Shown: positions 28,040 through 37,731, counted from the first letter of the stretch. The stretch is 64,000 nucleotides of DNA from Actinomyces viscosus (GCF_900637975.1 NZ_LR134477.1:1240001-1304000); one strand, 5' to 3'. The notes: generated by a model not told the origin, from the sequence alone. Made by a program: numbers and translations.

Positions 28040-28298
28040 GGGGGCGATCCTACGGGGTCTGCGGCCGCTGCCCCAACGGAGCCCGCCGGGCCGTGCGAAA
28101 TCACGCGATCCGGGCTCAGCGGCCCGTCGACTCCGCAGCGGACGGATCAAGCGCCTCGACGCTGGTCAGGTAGGACTTGCGGCCCTCGAGAAGCGCCCGA
28201 TACGCTCCCTCCCACCGACGGGCTCATCGGCCCTCTTATCCCTGAACCCGACCCGCATCGCGCTCTCCCCCGGACACGGGTCACAGGCAAGGAAGCAT

Positions 28299-29261
28299 AT
28301 GGACAGGCACTCCTCCATTCGTGAGGGACACGGCCAGACGTGGGCGAAGGCCATTCTTCTGGGTGAGCACTCCGTGGTCTACGGTCATCCCGCCGTCGCC
28401 GTACCGTTGCAGGACCTGCGGATGCGGGCCACGGCCAGCCCGACCTCGGGGCCCTCCGTGCTCAGCAGCCTGGACTACTCGGGCCCACTGGAGCAGGCCG
28501 GTGCCCGGTTCGCCAGCGTGGCGCGAGCCTTCGAGGTGGCCCGGGAGTTCTCCGGGCGCCTGGACCAGTCCTTCGAGATCACCACGGTCAGCGACTTCCC
28601 GCACGAGCGGGGGCTCGGCTCGTCGGCGGCGGCGGCCGGCGCGATCATCCGCGCTGTTCTGGACGCCTGCGGGCGCCAGGCCGGCCCCGACGACCTGTTC
28701 GCACTGACGCAGATGGCCGAGCAGATCGCTCACGGCAAGCCCTCGGGGCTCGACGCCGCCGCCACCTGCTCCCCGTGCCCCATCCGCTTCCAGGGCGGGC
28801 AGATGCGGCCCTTGAGCCAGCGCATCGAGAACGCCTTCCTCATCATCGCCGACTCCGGGGTCCATGGCTCCACCCGCGAGGCCGTCGGCGGCCTGCGCCA
28901 GCGCTACGAGAGCGATCCCGACAACATCGGCCCGCGCATCAGTCGTCTGGGAACGCTCACCCAGAGGGCGATCACGGCCCTGGACCGGGCCGACGCCCCG
29001 GCTCTCGGGGCGGCCATGGACGAGGCGCACACGGTGCTGGCCGAGCTCAGCCTGAGCCTGCCGGTCCTCGATGTCCTCACCGAAGCCGCCCGCGGCGCCG
29101 GAGCCCTGGGCGCCAAGCTCACCGGCGGAGGGCTCGGCGGCTGCGTCATCGCCCTGGTGACCGGCGAGCCGGCCGCGCACCGGGTGCGCGCCGCCCTGGA
29201 GCAGGCCGGTGCCGCGGCGACGTGGCGCCACCGGATGCGCCTGAGCGAGGTGGACGAGTGA
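28299..29261 (+). CDS. mvk: Mevalonate kinase
   Basis: GHMP kinase of 320 residues phosphorylating mevalonate. N-terminal motif KAILLGEHSVVYGHPAVAVP (residues 18-37), ATP-binding GLGSSAAAAGA near 110, HGKPSGLDAA, and C-terminal GGGLGGCVIAL. ATG at 28299 follows aaggaag. First gene of a four-gene coupled cluster: its stop overlaps the mvaD start (GTGA, 29258-29261). It is divergent from proS; the roughly 260-bp gap must hold both promoters. Confidence 0.96.
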   Translation: MDRHSSIREGHGQTWAKAILLGEHSVVYGHPAVAVPLQDLRMRATASPTSGPSVLSSLDYSGPLEQAGARFASVARAFEVAREFSGRLDQSFEITTVSDFPHERGLGSSAAAAGAIIRAVLDACGRQAGPDDLFALTQMAEQIAHGKPSGLDAAATCSPCPIRFQGGQMRPLSQRIENAFLIIADSGVHGSTREAVGGLRQRYESDPDNIGPRISRLGTLTQRAITALDRADAPALGAAMDEAHTVLAELSLSLPVLDVLTEAARGAGALGAKLTGGGLGGCVIALVTGEPAAHRVRAALEQAGAAATWRHRMRLSEVDE

Positions 29262-30283
29262 GCCCCGCGTCTCCCGAAGTCGCCGCGGCCCCCTCCCCGG
29301 CCGCCGTCCCGATCGCCACGGCCAGCGCGAACACCAACATCGCGCTCATCAAGTACTGGGGCAAGGCGGACGAGGAACTGGCGATTCCCGCCACCTCGAG
29401 CCTGTCCCTGACCCTCGGGGGCACCCGCACCACGACGACGGTCTCCTTCGACGGCGGGGACGGAGCCGCGGACTCAGTGACGATCAACGGAACCTGCCCC
29501 GGTGAGACGGAGCTGGCGCGGGTGAGTCGGTTCCTCGACCTGGTACGCGCCCGCTCGGGGGTCACGGCGCCGGCCACCGTCACCTCCCGGGCCTCGGTCC
29601 CCCTGGCGGCCGGGCTGGCGAGCTCGGCAGCGGGCTTCGCGGCGCTCGCGGCGGCGGCCTCCCGCGCCGCGGGCATGGACCTCGACGACCGCGCCCTCTC
29701 CCGGCTGGCCCGGCGCGGGTCGGGCTCAGCAACCCGCTCCGTCTTCGGCGGGCTGGTGACGTGGCACGCGGGCCACGACGACGCCTCCTCCTACGCCGAA
29801 CCGGTCGCCTGCACGATGGACCTGGCGATGGTCGTCGTCGTGCTCTCACAAAAGTACAAACCCATCAGCTCGACCCGGGCCATGCGGGCCACCATGGCGA
29901 CCTCGCCCCTCTTCCCCGCCTGGGTGGAGGCCAGCGGCAGGGACCTTCAGGCGGCGCTCGACGCGGTGGGGGCGGGCGACCTGAAGCGTCTCGGGGAGGT
30001 GGTCGAGGCCAACGCCCTGGGGATGCACGCCACGATGATCGCGGCCCGCCCGGGCATCGTCTACTGGCTGCCGCAGACCCTGGCGGCGCTGCACACGATC
30101 CACACCATGCGCGACGAGGGAGCGCCCGTCTGGGCGACGATCGATGCCGGTCCCAACGTCAAGGTGCTCACCGAGGGCGCCCGTGCCGAGGAGGTCGCCG
30201 CTGCGCTGCGCGACCGTCTGCCCGGCACCACCGTCTCGGCGAGGTACCCCGGTGGCGGGGTGCGTATCGAGGAGGGGCCGTGA
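29258..30283 (+). CDS. mvaD: Diphosphomevalonate decarboxylase
   Basis: Forms isopentenyl diphosphate from mevalonate diphosphate. 341 residues. Family start ATASANTNIALIKYWGK near residue 20, then PATSSLSLTL, the GHMP loop PLAAGLASSAAGFAAL, and the catalytic Asp region WATIDAGPNVKVL. GTG at 29258 overlaps the mvk stop and its own stop overlaps pmk (GTGA, 30280-30283), so translation is coupled. Order kinase-decarboxylase-phosphokinase-isomerase is that of actinobacterial mevalonate clusters. Confidence 0.96.
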   Translation: MSPASPEVAAAPSPAAVPIATASANTNIALIKYWGKADEELAIPATSSLSLTLGGTRTTTTVSFDGGDGAADSVTINGTCPGETELARVSRFLDLVRARSGVTAPATVTSRASVPLAAGLASSAAGFAALAAAASRAAGMDLDDRALSRLARRGSGSATRSVFGGLVTWHAGHDDASSYAEPVACTMDLAMVVVVLSQKYKPISSTRAMRATMATSPLFPAWVEASGRDLQAALDAVGAGDLKRLGEVVEANALGMHATMIAARPGIVYWLPQTLAALHTIHTMRDEGAPVWATIDAGPNVKVLTEGARAEEVAAALRDRLPGTTVSARYPGGGVRIEEGP

Positions 30284-31482
30284 CCTCGCGCGCCGACAGT
30301 GTGGTGCACGGTGCGGGGCACGACGTGGTGCGCAGGGCGCCGGGCAAGCTCTACATCGCCGGGGAGTACGCGGTCGTCGAGCCCGGTCACCACGCGGTCC
30401 TGGTCGCCGTCGACCGCTTCATCACCGTCCGCGCCACAGTCTCCTCCAAGCCCTCCTCTACGGCTCACTCCCCCACCGACGGGCGTGCGGGCACGATCAG
30501 CTCACGGTTCTACGCCACGGGCTCACGGCCCTGGGGCCGCCGGCCACAGGACGGTCTGGCCGAGGCGGTCGCGGGAGATGACGACTACGTGATCTCAGCG
30601 ATCCGCGTCGTCGAGGCGCTGGTCGCTGAGGCGGGCGGCCGGCAGCGGTCCTTCGACCTGGATGTCTCCAGCGAGCTGGACGAGGCCGACGGGCGCAAGC
30701 TGGGCCTGGGCTCGTCGTCGGCGGTGACGGTGGCGACGGTGCGTGCAGTCGCGGGCCTCTACGGGCTGCCGGTTGATGACCTGGGCGTCTACAAGCTGGC
30801 GATGCTGGCCAGTGACGCGATCCAGCCGATCGGCTCGGGGGGTGACATTGCGGCCAGTGCCGTCACCGGCTGGGTGGCCTACGCCTCCCCCGACCGCACC
30901 TGGTTGCGCGAGGCCCGCAGGCGTGCGGAGGCCACCGGCTCCATGAGCGACCTGGTGGAGGCCGACTGGCCTGGTCTGAGTGTGCGTCGCCTGGCGGCGC
31001 CCTCCGTGCGGCTTCAGGTGGGCTGGACCGGGACTCCCGCCTCCACCCCGGCCCTGGTGTCCGACGTCCAGGCTGGCGCTCACGGGGCCGACGACGCCTA
31101 CGCCGTCTTCCTACGAGACAGCCAGGACTGCCTGGGCTCCCTCACCACGGCGATCGAGGCCGACGACGTCGCCCGGATCATGCACCGGGTGACGCAGAAC
31201 CGGGAGCTTCTGGGGCAGCTCAGTCGGATCAGTGGCCGGGTCATCGAGACCCCCGCCCTGACGCGGCTGGTCGAGATCGCGCGCGAGTACGGGGCGGCGG
31301 CCAAGAGCTCGGGAGCCGGCGGCGGGGACTGCGGGATCGCCCTGTGCCCACCGACCACGGACCTTGCCGCTCTGCGCGGGGCCTGGGAGGCCGCCGGCAT
31401 CCGGCCCCTGGAGCTGTCGGTCCACACCCACGACTCCCCCACGGGCACGTCTCCTGACGCCCCCGCTAAGGTCGCCTCATGA
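30280..31482 (+). CDS. Phosphomevalonate kinase
   Basis: GHMP kinase of 400 residues acting on 5-phosphomevalonate. Start motif RRAPGKLYIAGEYAVVEPGH, ATP loop KLGLGSSSAVTVATV near 150, and C-terminal KSSGAGGGDCGIAL. It is longer than mevalonate kinase, as expected for bacterial phosphomevalonate kinases. It is coupled on both sides: GTG at 30280 overlaps the mvaD stop, and its TGA overlaps the fni ATG. The usual symbols for this gene are mvaK2 or pmk; I leave the field empty because usage varies. Confidence 0.95.
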   Translation: MTSRADSVVHGAGHDVVRRAPGKLYIAGEYAVVEPGHHAVLVAVDRFITVRATVSSKPSSTAHSPTDGRAGTISSRFYATGSRPWGRRPQDGLAEAVAGDDDYVISAIRVVEALVAEAGGRQRSFDLDVSSELDEADGRKLGLGSSSAVTVATVRAVAGLYGLPVDDLGVYKLAMLASDAIQPIGSGGDIAASAVTGWVAYASPDRTWLREARRRAEATGSMSDLVEADWPGLSVRRLAAPSVRLQVGWTGTPASTPALVSDVQAGAHGADDAYAVFLRDSQDCLGSLTTAIEADDVARIMHRVTQNRELLGQLSRISGRVIETPALTRLVEIAREYGAAAKSSGAGGGDCGIALCPPTTDLAALRGAWEAAGIRPLELSVHTHDSPTGTSPDAPAKVAS

Positions 31483-32600
31483 GCCACGAGCCCACCGCCT
31501 CGCAGCGGGTCTCCCGCAAGGATGAGCACCTGGAGCTGGCGATGCGCCTGCACGGCCAGGACCGCGCAGGCGCCTTCGACGACGTCGCCTTCGTCCATCA
31601 CAGCCTGCCGGGTGTCAGCGCCGAGCAGGTCGACATCGGCACCACCGTCCTGGGCTCGCGCTGGGAGGTCCCCTTCTACATCAACGCCATGACCGGCGGA
31701 ACGCAGGCGACGGCGCGGATCAACGCCGACCTGGCCGAGGCGGCCGCCGACGCCGGTGTCGCGATCGCCTGCGGCTCCCAGCACGTGGCCCTGCGCGACC
31801 CGGAGCGGGCCGACGGCTTCCGGGTCATCCGCCGTCGGGCCCCGGGCGCCTTCGTCCTGGGCAACGTCGGGCCGACGGTCAGTCCCCAGGAGGCGGTGCA
31901 GGCCGTGGAGATGCTGGAGGCCAACGCCCTGCAGATCCACCTCAACGCGGCCCAGGAGCTGGTCATGCCCGAGGGCGACCGAGACTTCACCGGCTGGAGT
32001 GAGGCGATCTCCGCCATCGTTGCGGCCGTGCCCGTCCCGGTGGTGGTCAAGGAGGTGGGCTTCGGGCTCTCACGCCGGACAATCGAGGCTCTCATGCGGG
32101 CCGGCGTCGCGGCCGTCGATGTGGCCGGTTCGGGCGGCACGGACTTCATCGCCATTGAGAACGAGCGGCGAGCGCGACGAGACCTGTCCTACCTCATCGG
32201 CTGGGGGCAGCCGACGGCACTGTGCCTGCTGGAGTCGCTGGCGGGCCCGAAGCCGGTCGGCCTGCCGGTGCTGGCCTCCGGCGGAGTGCGCAATCCGCTC
32301 GACGTCGTCCGGTCGTTGGCCCTGGGTGCCTGCGCCGTCGGCGCCTCCGGGCACGTGCTGCGTACCCTGGTCAAGGAGGGCCCCGAGGCGCTGCGCCGCG
32401 AGCTGCACACGTGGAGCGACCACGTGCGCACGCTCATGACCCTGCTGGGGGCGGCCGATGTGCCCCAGCTGCGCCGCACCGACGTGCTGGTCACCGGACG
32501 CACCGCCGAGCAGGCTCGTCTGCTCGGCGTCGACCTGGAACGGCTCGCGCACCGCAGCGAGCCCTCTCCACCCACGATCAGTCCGTTCAAGGGGGATTGA
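31479..32600 (+). CDS. fni: Type 2 isopentenyl-diphosphate delta-isomerase
   Basis: FMN- and NAD(P)H-dependent isomerase interconverting IPP and DMAPP. 373 residues. Family start RVSRKDEHLELAM, INAMTGGT near 67, GSQHVAL, the FMN-site GNVGPT, the HLNAAQELVMPEGDRDF segment, GSGGTDF and LASGGVRNPLDV. ATG overlaps the pmk stop (ATGA). It is the last gene of the cluster here: a hairpin and an unrelated gene follow, rather than the HMG-CoA reductase/synthase genes found downstream in several Streptomyces clusters. Confidence 0.96.
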   Translation: MSHEPTASQRVSRKDEHLELAMRLHGQDRAGAFDDVAFVHHSLPGVSAEQVDIGTTVLGSRWEVPFYINAMTGGTQATARINADLAEAAADAGVAIACGSQHVALRDPERADGFRVIRRRAPGAFVLGNVGPTVSPQEAVQAVEMLEANALQIHLNAAQELVMPEGDRDFTGWSEAISAIVAAVPVPVVVKEVGFGLSRRTIEALMRAGVAAVDVAGSGGTDFIAIENERRARRDLSYLIGWGQPTALCLLESLAGPKPVGLPVLASGGVRNPLDVVRSLALGACAVGASGHVLRTLVKEGPEALRRELHTWSDHVRTLMTLLGAADVPQLRRTDVLVTGRTAEQARLLGVDLERLAHRSEPSPPTISPFKGD

Positions 32601-32644
32601 TCCCTCTCCTTTATTCTTCCTTTCGGTCCTTATGGTGTGAATAT

Positions 32645-32690
32645 CGGGATCCAAGGAGGTCACCGCTGTTACTGACGCCTTGGGATCCCG
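32645..32690 (+). terminator. Hairpin downstream of fni
   Basis: cgggatccaagg (32645-32656) pairs with ccttgggatcccg (32678-32690) with one bulged base and a 21-base loop. Probably ends the mevalonate transcript, 45 bp past its stop. Confidence 0.5.
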
Positions 32691-32747
32691 GGACCGGTTT
32701 CCTCAAGAAGCCACTATCCATCGACATCACACCGGAAAGGACGACTC

Positions 32748-33610
32748 ATGACCGGACGGGAAAGGGCAAGGACCTCGCCCTTTTGGGCCACCGACCTCGA
32801 CAGGATGCAGTCAGGAGCAAGGAAGGTTGCCGAGGGCTTTCACCAACTCATCCAAAGGTCGCCGGGTGCTAACCAGTATCTCTGGGTGGGCTCTGGCTGG
32901 CGCGAGCCCTCGGGGAAGAACGATGAGCACGGGACCGGGCGGGCAATCGATGTCATCGTGACCGCAGACACTGGAATGACGCCCACGTCTGCCGAGCTCG
33001 CCGCCGGAAGGGCCTTCGTGGACTGGCTCATCAGCCACGCCGATGAGCTGAGAATCAAAGGCATTATCTTCAGTCGAGACTCTGCTCCGCGCCCGGAGTT
33101 CTGGGGGTACACGCACCCGGGAACATGGCGTTCGGGGAAGACCGGGGATCCATCTCGGCGAATCATGTGGATCACGTTCATGTCTTCCTCAAGGAGGAGG
33201 CCACTTGGCCGGCGTCACTCGACTCTACCCAGATCCACGTCAAGCCCGGCCTACCCGATGTCGGGGTCAGCAACGGCAGCGAGCCCAAGCTGGTCAGCTC
33301 GGTCTCGGTGTCCCATCTCAGAGAGGCCCGGTACACCGATCCCGAGAAGGACGGTACTCCGGTCGGCCCCTACGGCGACGAGGTCTTCACCCGTGAGACT
33401 GCGCTCGCCCGTACCGAGTGGCTCCAGTCTCAGTACGTCGATGGCCACTACGGAACGTCGACAGTCGGCGACGGCTCCAGCGGCTATGGCGGAACCACCG
33501 GCTTCCAGAAGAAGCACAGCGGCGCCACCGACCCGGACGGATGGCTCGGACAGCAGGAGCTGACGAAGCTGTTCCAACTGGCGGGCATGTCCGTTGAGGT
33601 GACGGACTGA
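32748..33610 (+). pseudogene. Peptidoglycan-hydrolase-like gene broken by a frameshift
   Basis: Two overlapping frames make one protein. The first, from ATG 32748, contains SGWREP, then HGTGRAIDVIV and FWGYTHPGTWRSG. At the G4 run 33134-33137 the meaningful frame shifts by -1 and continues EDRGSISANHVDHVHVFLKE to a stop at 33610. Joined, they give an ARB_07466-like / M15-like metallopeptidase domain (HxxxxxxD and DHVHV zinc-type motifs) plus a C-terminal region resembling a peptidoglycan-binding domain (TRETALARTEWLQSQYV, DGWLGQQELTKLFQ). One missing G explains the break. Read as is, the first frame yields a scrambled 271-residue protein. Could be sequencing error, a pseudogene or slippage. 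No signal peptide, as in phage endolysins. Confidence 0.65.
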
Positions 33611-33682
33611 CCCGATCGGCGTTCTGCCGGTGCTCGGTACGACTCAGCGACCAAGTCTCGTTCGGCAGATCACAACAGGCGT

Positions 33683-33713
33683 GCGGCGGAGGCCCGTCCC
33701 CGGCCTCCGCCGC
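33683..33713. terminator. Bidirectional hairpin terminator
   Basis: Perfect 12-bp arms gcggcggaggcc (33683-33694 with 33702-33713), 7-base loop, between the hydrolase-like gene and the convergent TctA-like gene. Confidence 0.75.
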
Positions 33714-33731
33714 CTCCCGTTGCAGGTCCGC

Positions 33732-35108
33732 TCAGGCCAGGGCGGCCAGCGCCTTGACGATGCCGGGGGCGGCGTAGAGCGACATGAACTGAACGCCGTA
33801 GGAGACCCCCAGCCGGTTGAGCGACCCGCACACGACTCCGACGAGCAGGACCCCGAAGACGTTGGCCAGGCCCGCATGCTGATCGGCGTCGATGTAGGCC
33901 AGCAGGAGGACGAAGGCGACGAACAGCGCCAGCACCGCCTCGTGGGGAATTCGCCGCATGACGAAGTAGGTGATCTGCGACGACCAGCGCACCGCGATGA
34001 CGTAGGTGATCGCGACCGCGATGAGGGCCCCGAGACTCACGGTGATGATGAACCAGGGAAGGTCCAGCACGTGGTGCAGGTTGCGCTCCTTGGTGTAGAC
34101 GGAGCCCGCGTTGAACAGCGGCCCGGCGGGGCCGACGGACACCCCGGAGATCGGGACCCCGAGCGCCACCAGCGGGATGATGACGCCGGCCAGGTAGGTG
34201 GAGTGGGTCAGGGCGCTCATGACCGTGACCGCGCGCTGGGCCCGGGGCACCCGGTCCTCGTTCTGGCGGGCCACGGAGGCCTCACCCAGCAGGAAGGTCA
34301 GGCCCACCGGGCTGAGGATGAACAGCGGGGTGGAGGCGGCGGCCATCGCGGCGCTCCACCACCCCTCGGACCTTGTGATGAGGCGGCCCGGCCACAGGGC
34401 CTGCCGGCCGAAGCCGGAGCGCAGCAGCTCGGCCTTGGTGCGGTCCCCGTGCGGCAGCGCCTCGCGACGCTTGGCGTTAAGCAGCTCAAGAAGAGTCAGG
34501 AGCATGGGTCCCACGGTGATCCCGAGGAAGAACGAGGTGTTGACGCTGGCCTTCTCCGGAATAATTCCCGCGCCCCGGTAAAGCGCTGGAAGCGCCTGGA
34601 ACAGCAGTGCCATCGGGATAATCGACACCAGGGAGAGAATGCGGTTCTTGCCGAGCAGTGCCAGAACTACCGCACCTGCTGCCAGAACGATGTCGGAATT
34701 GGTCTTGATCCAGTCGGCCATCGGCAGTAGCAGGCCGGCAAGAAGGAAGCTCAAGGGAATGGAGATGAGCGTTCCGATGGCCGATCCCACCGCCATCTTC
34801 CGGATGGTGTCGGAGGCCAGGCCCTTGTTGCGCAGGACCATGGCGTGATCCATGAGCGGAGCGGACATCACCCCGCCGGGAAGGCCCACCAGCGCCGTCG
34901 GGATCCCGTTCATGAGGTTGAGTGTCACCACCGCGGAGATGAAGAAGGCGAGCACCACGTGCGGTGGCGCCCCCGCCAGGATGATCGCCAGGGTGACGGG
35001 AGCGAGCACCCCCGTCTCATCGGTGCCGGGGATGAACCCGATGAAGGTGTACAGGACCACGGCCGCCAGGATGGCAGCCACCATCATGAGGAGAAGGCTC
35101 GCAGTCAC
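33732..35108 (-). CDS. TctA-like permease (tripartite tricarboxylate transporter family)
   Basis: 458 residues, about eleven hydrophobic segments. The N-terminal FIGFIPGTDETGVLAPVTLA and the GIPTALVGLPGGVMSAPLMD loop resemble the glycine/proline motifs of TctA large subunits, and the length is near the usual 500. TctA normally works with TctB (small membrane subunit) and a periplasmic binding protein TctC. Here only a 96-residue two-helix protein precedes it, overlapping by four bases, and no binding protein is present. It may work with a distant binding protein or without one. Substrate unknown; tricarboxylate is family inference. Confidence 0.65.
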   Translation of the reverse strand: MTASLLLMMVAAILAAVVLYTFIGFIPGTDETGVLAPVTLAIILAGAPPHVVLAFFISAVVTLNLMNGIPTALVGLPGGVMSAPLMDHAMVLRNKGLASDTIRKMAVGSAIGTLISIPLSFLLAGLLLPMADWIKTNSDIVLAAGAVVLALLGKNRILSLVSIIPMALLFQALPALYRGAGIIPEKASVNTSFFLGITVGPMLLTLLELLNAKRREALPHGDRTKAELLRSGFGRQALWPGRLITRSEGWWSAAMAAASTPLFILSPVGLTFLLGEASVARQNEDRVPRAQRAVTVMSALTHSTYLAGVIIPLVALGVPISGVSVGPAGPLFNAGSVYTKERNLHHVLDLPWFIITVSLGALIAVAITYVIAVRWSSQITYFVMRRIPHEAVLALFVAFVLLLAYIDADQHAGLANVFGVLLVGVVCGSLNRLGVSYGVQFMSLYAAPGIVKALAALA

Positions 35109-35395
35109 TGGTCTCCTCCTTCACTCGCGCCGGCGCTCAGCTCGTCGACAATGGTGACCTCGCGCTTGGGGGTCACCAGAAAGCAGCAGACGGTAAAACC
35201 GACCGTGGAGGCCCCCAGCCCCCAGAACAACGGTTTACCTCCGAAATATGCGGAGGAAATCACCGCCGCGACGACGCACGCCGCCGAAATCAGCAGACAG
35301 ATAAGCAGATCCCTGGGTGAGACGAGGTCGTTCCAGACCTCAATATTATTCTGACGCTCCGTGCTTTCGGAGTCGACTTCGTCCATACTACGCAC
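35105..35395 (-). CDS. Small two-helix membrane protein coupled to the TctA-like permease
   Basis: 96 residues with an acidic N-terminus and two hydrophobic segments (LLICLLISAACVVAAVISSA and LFWGLGASTVGFTVCCFLV). It overlaps the permease start (ATGA, 35105-35108). By position it may play the part of TctB, but it is much shorter than the four-helix TctB and shows no clear similarity. GTG at 35395 lacks a ribosome site; the ATG three codons later is as likely, and a leaderless mRNA is possible. Confidence 0.6.
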   Translation of the reverse strand: MRSMDEVDSESTERQNNIEVWNDLVSPRDLLICLLISAACVVAAVISSAYFGGKPLFWGLGASTVGFTVCCFLVTPKREVTIVDELSAGASEGGDQ

Positions 35396-35510
35396 GGTTG
35401 GTGATCGTAGGCGAGTTTCCCGAGGGGCTCCATATGTTGTTCACCATGGATTTGAAGGCGCCGCGTAACAAAACGCTATCGCGCGGCCCCGCGATCCGGC
35501 GGGAAGACGT

Positions 35511-36500
35511 TTACAGGAGCACGGTGGCGAACAGCCCCACCTGCTCGAACCCCAGGGACCGGTAGAGCGCCAGGGCGGGAGCGTTGTAGTCGTTGACGTA
35601 GAGGCTCACGACGCCGTCGGCCCCGACATGATCCCGACGCACGGCGTCAACCACCCCGGCCAGAGCCGCCGCCCCGACTCCTCGCCCACGCAGGTCGGGG
35701 CGCGTCCACACTCCGGTCAGCTGGGCCACGCCGCCGCTCGGGGAGCGCCACAGGGCCCCGACATCGGCCTTGAAGGCCACGGCTCGGGGCGAGCCGGGTC
35801 GGGTCGGATGACCCGCGCCGTCGTCGAGGACGATGTAGCTGCGTCCCTGTTCGACGAGCCAGCTGACGTGGCGGCTGTATCCGGGGCCGTCGGCGGTGGG
35901 GTCGTAGCCGAGCTCGCCGCTGAACATGTCCACCGAGGCGGGCAGTACCAACCCGGTCTCGTCCGGCCGGGCGAGGCGGACCGACCGTCCCACCCAGGAC
36001 AGGGAGGGACGGCGGCGCAGGTGCGCACTGGCCAGTCCCCCGCCCGTGTGGGGCGCGGCGAGGACCGGTTGCCTCCAGCGCTCCTGGCGGGAGCGCTGTC
36101 CCTGCTCACTGAGTCCGCCCCAGACGGCGGCGACGTCCCCGGCGGGCCCCGAGACTGATCCGCGCCTCGACAGGCGTGGTCCAGCGTGCTCGGCCAGTGC
36201 CCAGATCTCACCGGGGTCCGCGGCTCGCAGACCGTGCTCCGGGCGCCCGGCCAGCCCGAAGGGCATGAGCGATCCGACCGACCAGGCCGCCGCGACGGGG
36301 CGGGCCAGGCCTCCGACGGCGACGACGTCGCCGCGTCCCCAGCGAGACCAGCGCTGCATCTGCTGGACGAGGCTCACGGCGCTGACCGGATCGAGGGCGC
36401 ACAGCGACATGACCCCCGACACCTGATCGGCGGGGACCGGTGTCAGGCGGTCGGCGCTGCGCTGGGCGCGCCCGTGATCGCGGTGCCGCAGGAAGCTCAT
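35511..36500 (-). CDS. GNAT-family acetyltransferase with DUF4081-type N-terminal domain
   Basis: 329 residues. The N-terminal half (DQVSGVMSLCALDPVSAVSL onwards) matches the DUF4081-type region. The C-terminal half is a GNAT domain with LTGVWTRPDLRGRGVGAAAL as acetyl-CoA motif A and YVNDYNAPALALYRSLGFE as motif B. It follows ispG by 49 bp; the same gene pair occurs in mycobacteria (Rv2868c-Rv2867c). ATG at 36500 has only a weak ribosome site. The frame stays open upstream through ispG but without similarity. Substrate unknown. Confidence 0.85.
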   Translation of the reverse strand: MSFLRHRDHGRAQRSADRLTPVPADQVSGVMSLCALDPVSAVSLVQQMQRWSRWGRGDVVAVGGLARPVAAAWSVGSLMPFGLAGRPEHGLRAADPGEIWALAEHAGPRLSRRGSVSGPAGDVAAVWGGLSEQGQRSRQERWRQPVLAAPHTGGGLASAHLRRRPSLSWVGRSVRLARPDETGLVLPASVDMFSGELGYDPTADGPGYSRHVSWLVEQGRSYIVLDDGAGHPTRPGSPRAVAFKADVGALWRSPSGGVAQLTGVWTRPDLRGRGVGAAALAGVVDAVRRDHVGADGVVSLYVNDYNAPALALYRSLGFEQVGLFATVLL

Positions 36501-36549
36501 ACCCGTCAGGCCCGGGCGGGCGCTCGGCGCGCCCCGCCCTCGACGGCCC

Positions 36550-37731
36550 TCAGCCGGCGGCGGAGACCATGGGGCTGGTACCGGCCAGGGCCTCCTCGCC
36601 GAGCTCCTCGGCCATCTCGGCGGCCATGACCTCGGCATGCTTGAGGAGGGTCTCGACAACCTGGTCCTCGGGGACGGTCTCGACGACCTGTCCGCGCACG
36701 AAGATCTGGCCCTTGCCGTTGCCCGAGGCGCAGCCCAGGTCGGCCTCACGGGCCTCACCGGGGCCGTTGACGACACAGCCCATGACGGCCACGCGCAACG
36801 GCGCGGTGACCTTCTTGAGCCCGGCCTCCACCTCCTCGGCCAGGGTCCACACGTCGACCTGGGCCCGCCCGCAGGAGGGGCAGGAGACGATCTCGAGCTG
36901 GCGGTCCCGCAGCCCCATGAACTCCAGGAGCTTGGTGCCCACCTTGACCTCCTCGACCGGGGGCGCGGACAGGGAGACGCGGATGGTGTCGCCGATCCCC
37001 TCGGCAAGCAGGGTGCCGAAGGCGGCGCAGGACTTGATGGTGCCCTGGAAGGCGGGACCGGCCTCGGTCACCCCCAGGTGGAGGGGCCACCGGCCGGCCT
37101 CGGACAGGAGCCGGTAGGCCTGCACCATGGTGACGACGTCGTGGTGCTTGACGGAGATCTTGAAGTCGTGGAAGTCGTTCTCCTCGAACAGCCCGGCCTC
37201 CCAGGTGGCCGACTCCACGAGGGCCTCGGGGGTAGCCTTGCCGTACTTCTTGAGCAGGCGCTTGTCGAGGGAGCCGGCGTTGACACCGATGCGCAGGGAG
37301 ACGCCGGCGTCGGATGCTGCCTTGCAGATGTCGGCGACCTGGTCGTCGAACTTGCGGATATTGCCGGGGTTGACGCGCACGGCGCCGCAGCCCGCCTCGA
37401 TGGCGGCGAAGACGTACTTGGGGTTGAAGTGGATGTCCGCGATGACGGGGATGCGCGACTGTTTGGCGATGATCGGCAGCGCCTCGGCGTCCTTGTCAGT
37501 GGGACAGGCCACGCGGACGATGTCGCACCCCGAGGCCGTCAGCTCGGCGATCTGCTGGAGCGTGGCGCCGATGTCGTGGGTCTTCGTGGTGGTCATCGAC
37601 TGCACCGTGATGGGGGCGTCTCCACCGACGTTGAGGCTGCCGACCTTGATCTTGCGGGTCGGTCGGCGCGGTGCCAGGACCGGGGCCTGGGCACGCATCG
37701 TGGGGATGCCAAGAGCGATCGCTTCAGTCAC
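36550..37731 (-). CDS. ispG: 4-hydroxy-3-methylbut-2-enyl-diphosphate synthase
   Basis: Iron-sulfur enzyme of the MEP pathway (gcpE) converting MEcPP to HMBPP. 393 residues, standard bacterial length. TIM barrel start [18 protein letters not shown]; the 4Fe-4S ligands are Cys284 and Cys287 in SCPSCGR and Cys319 in [11 protein letters not shown], with the following Glu as the usual fourth ligand. In the conserved order dxr-rseP-ispG-GNAT, with 148 bp between rseP and ispG. Its presence close to mevalonate genes implies two IPP routes. Confidence 0.97.
   Translation of the reverse strand: MTEAIALGIPTMRAQAPVLAPRRPTRKIKVGSLNVGGDAPITVQSMTTTKTHDIGATLQQIAELTASGCDIVRVACPTDKDAEALPIIAKQSRIPVIADIHFNPKYVFAAIEAGCGAVRVNPGNIRKFDDQVADICKAASDAGVSLRIGVNAGSLDKRLLKKYGKATPEALVESATWEAGLFEENDFHDFKISVKHHDVVTMVQAYRLLSEAGRWPLHLGVTEAGPAFQGTIKSCAAFGTLLAEGIGDTIRVSLSAPPVEEVKVGTKLLEFMGLRDRQLEIVSCPSCGRAQVDVWTLAEEVEAGLKKVTAPLRVAVMGCVVNGPGEAREADLGCASGNGKGQIFVRGQVVETVPEDQVVETLLKHAEVMAAEMAEELGEEALAGTSPMVSAAG

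Noticed and set aside
33120..33145. Programmed -1 frameshift in the hydrolase-like gene
   Set aside because: The G4 run is a weak slippery site, without a standard heptamer or an obvious downstream pseudoknot; a lost base or sequencing error is simpler. Kept only as an alternative.
32748..33610. Prophage around the endolysin-like gene
   Set aside because: No integrase, capsid, tail or holin gene is nearby; flanking genes are metabolic and transport genes.
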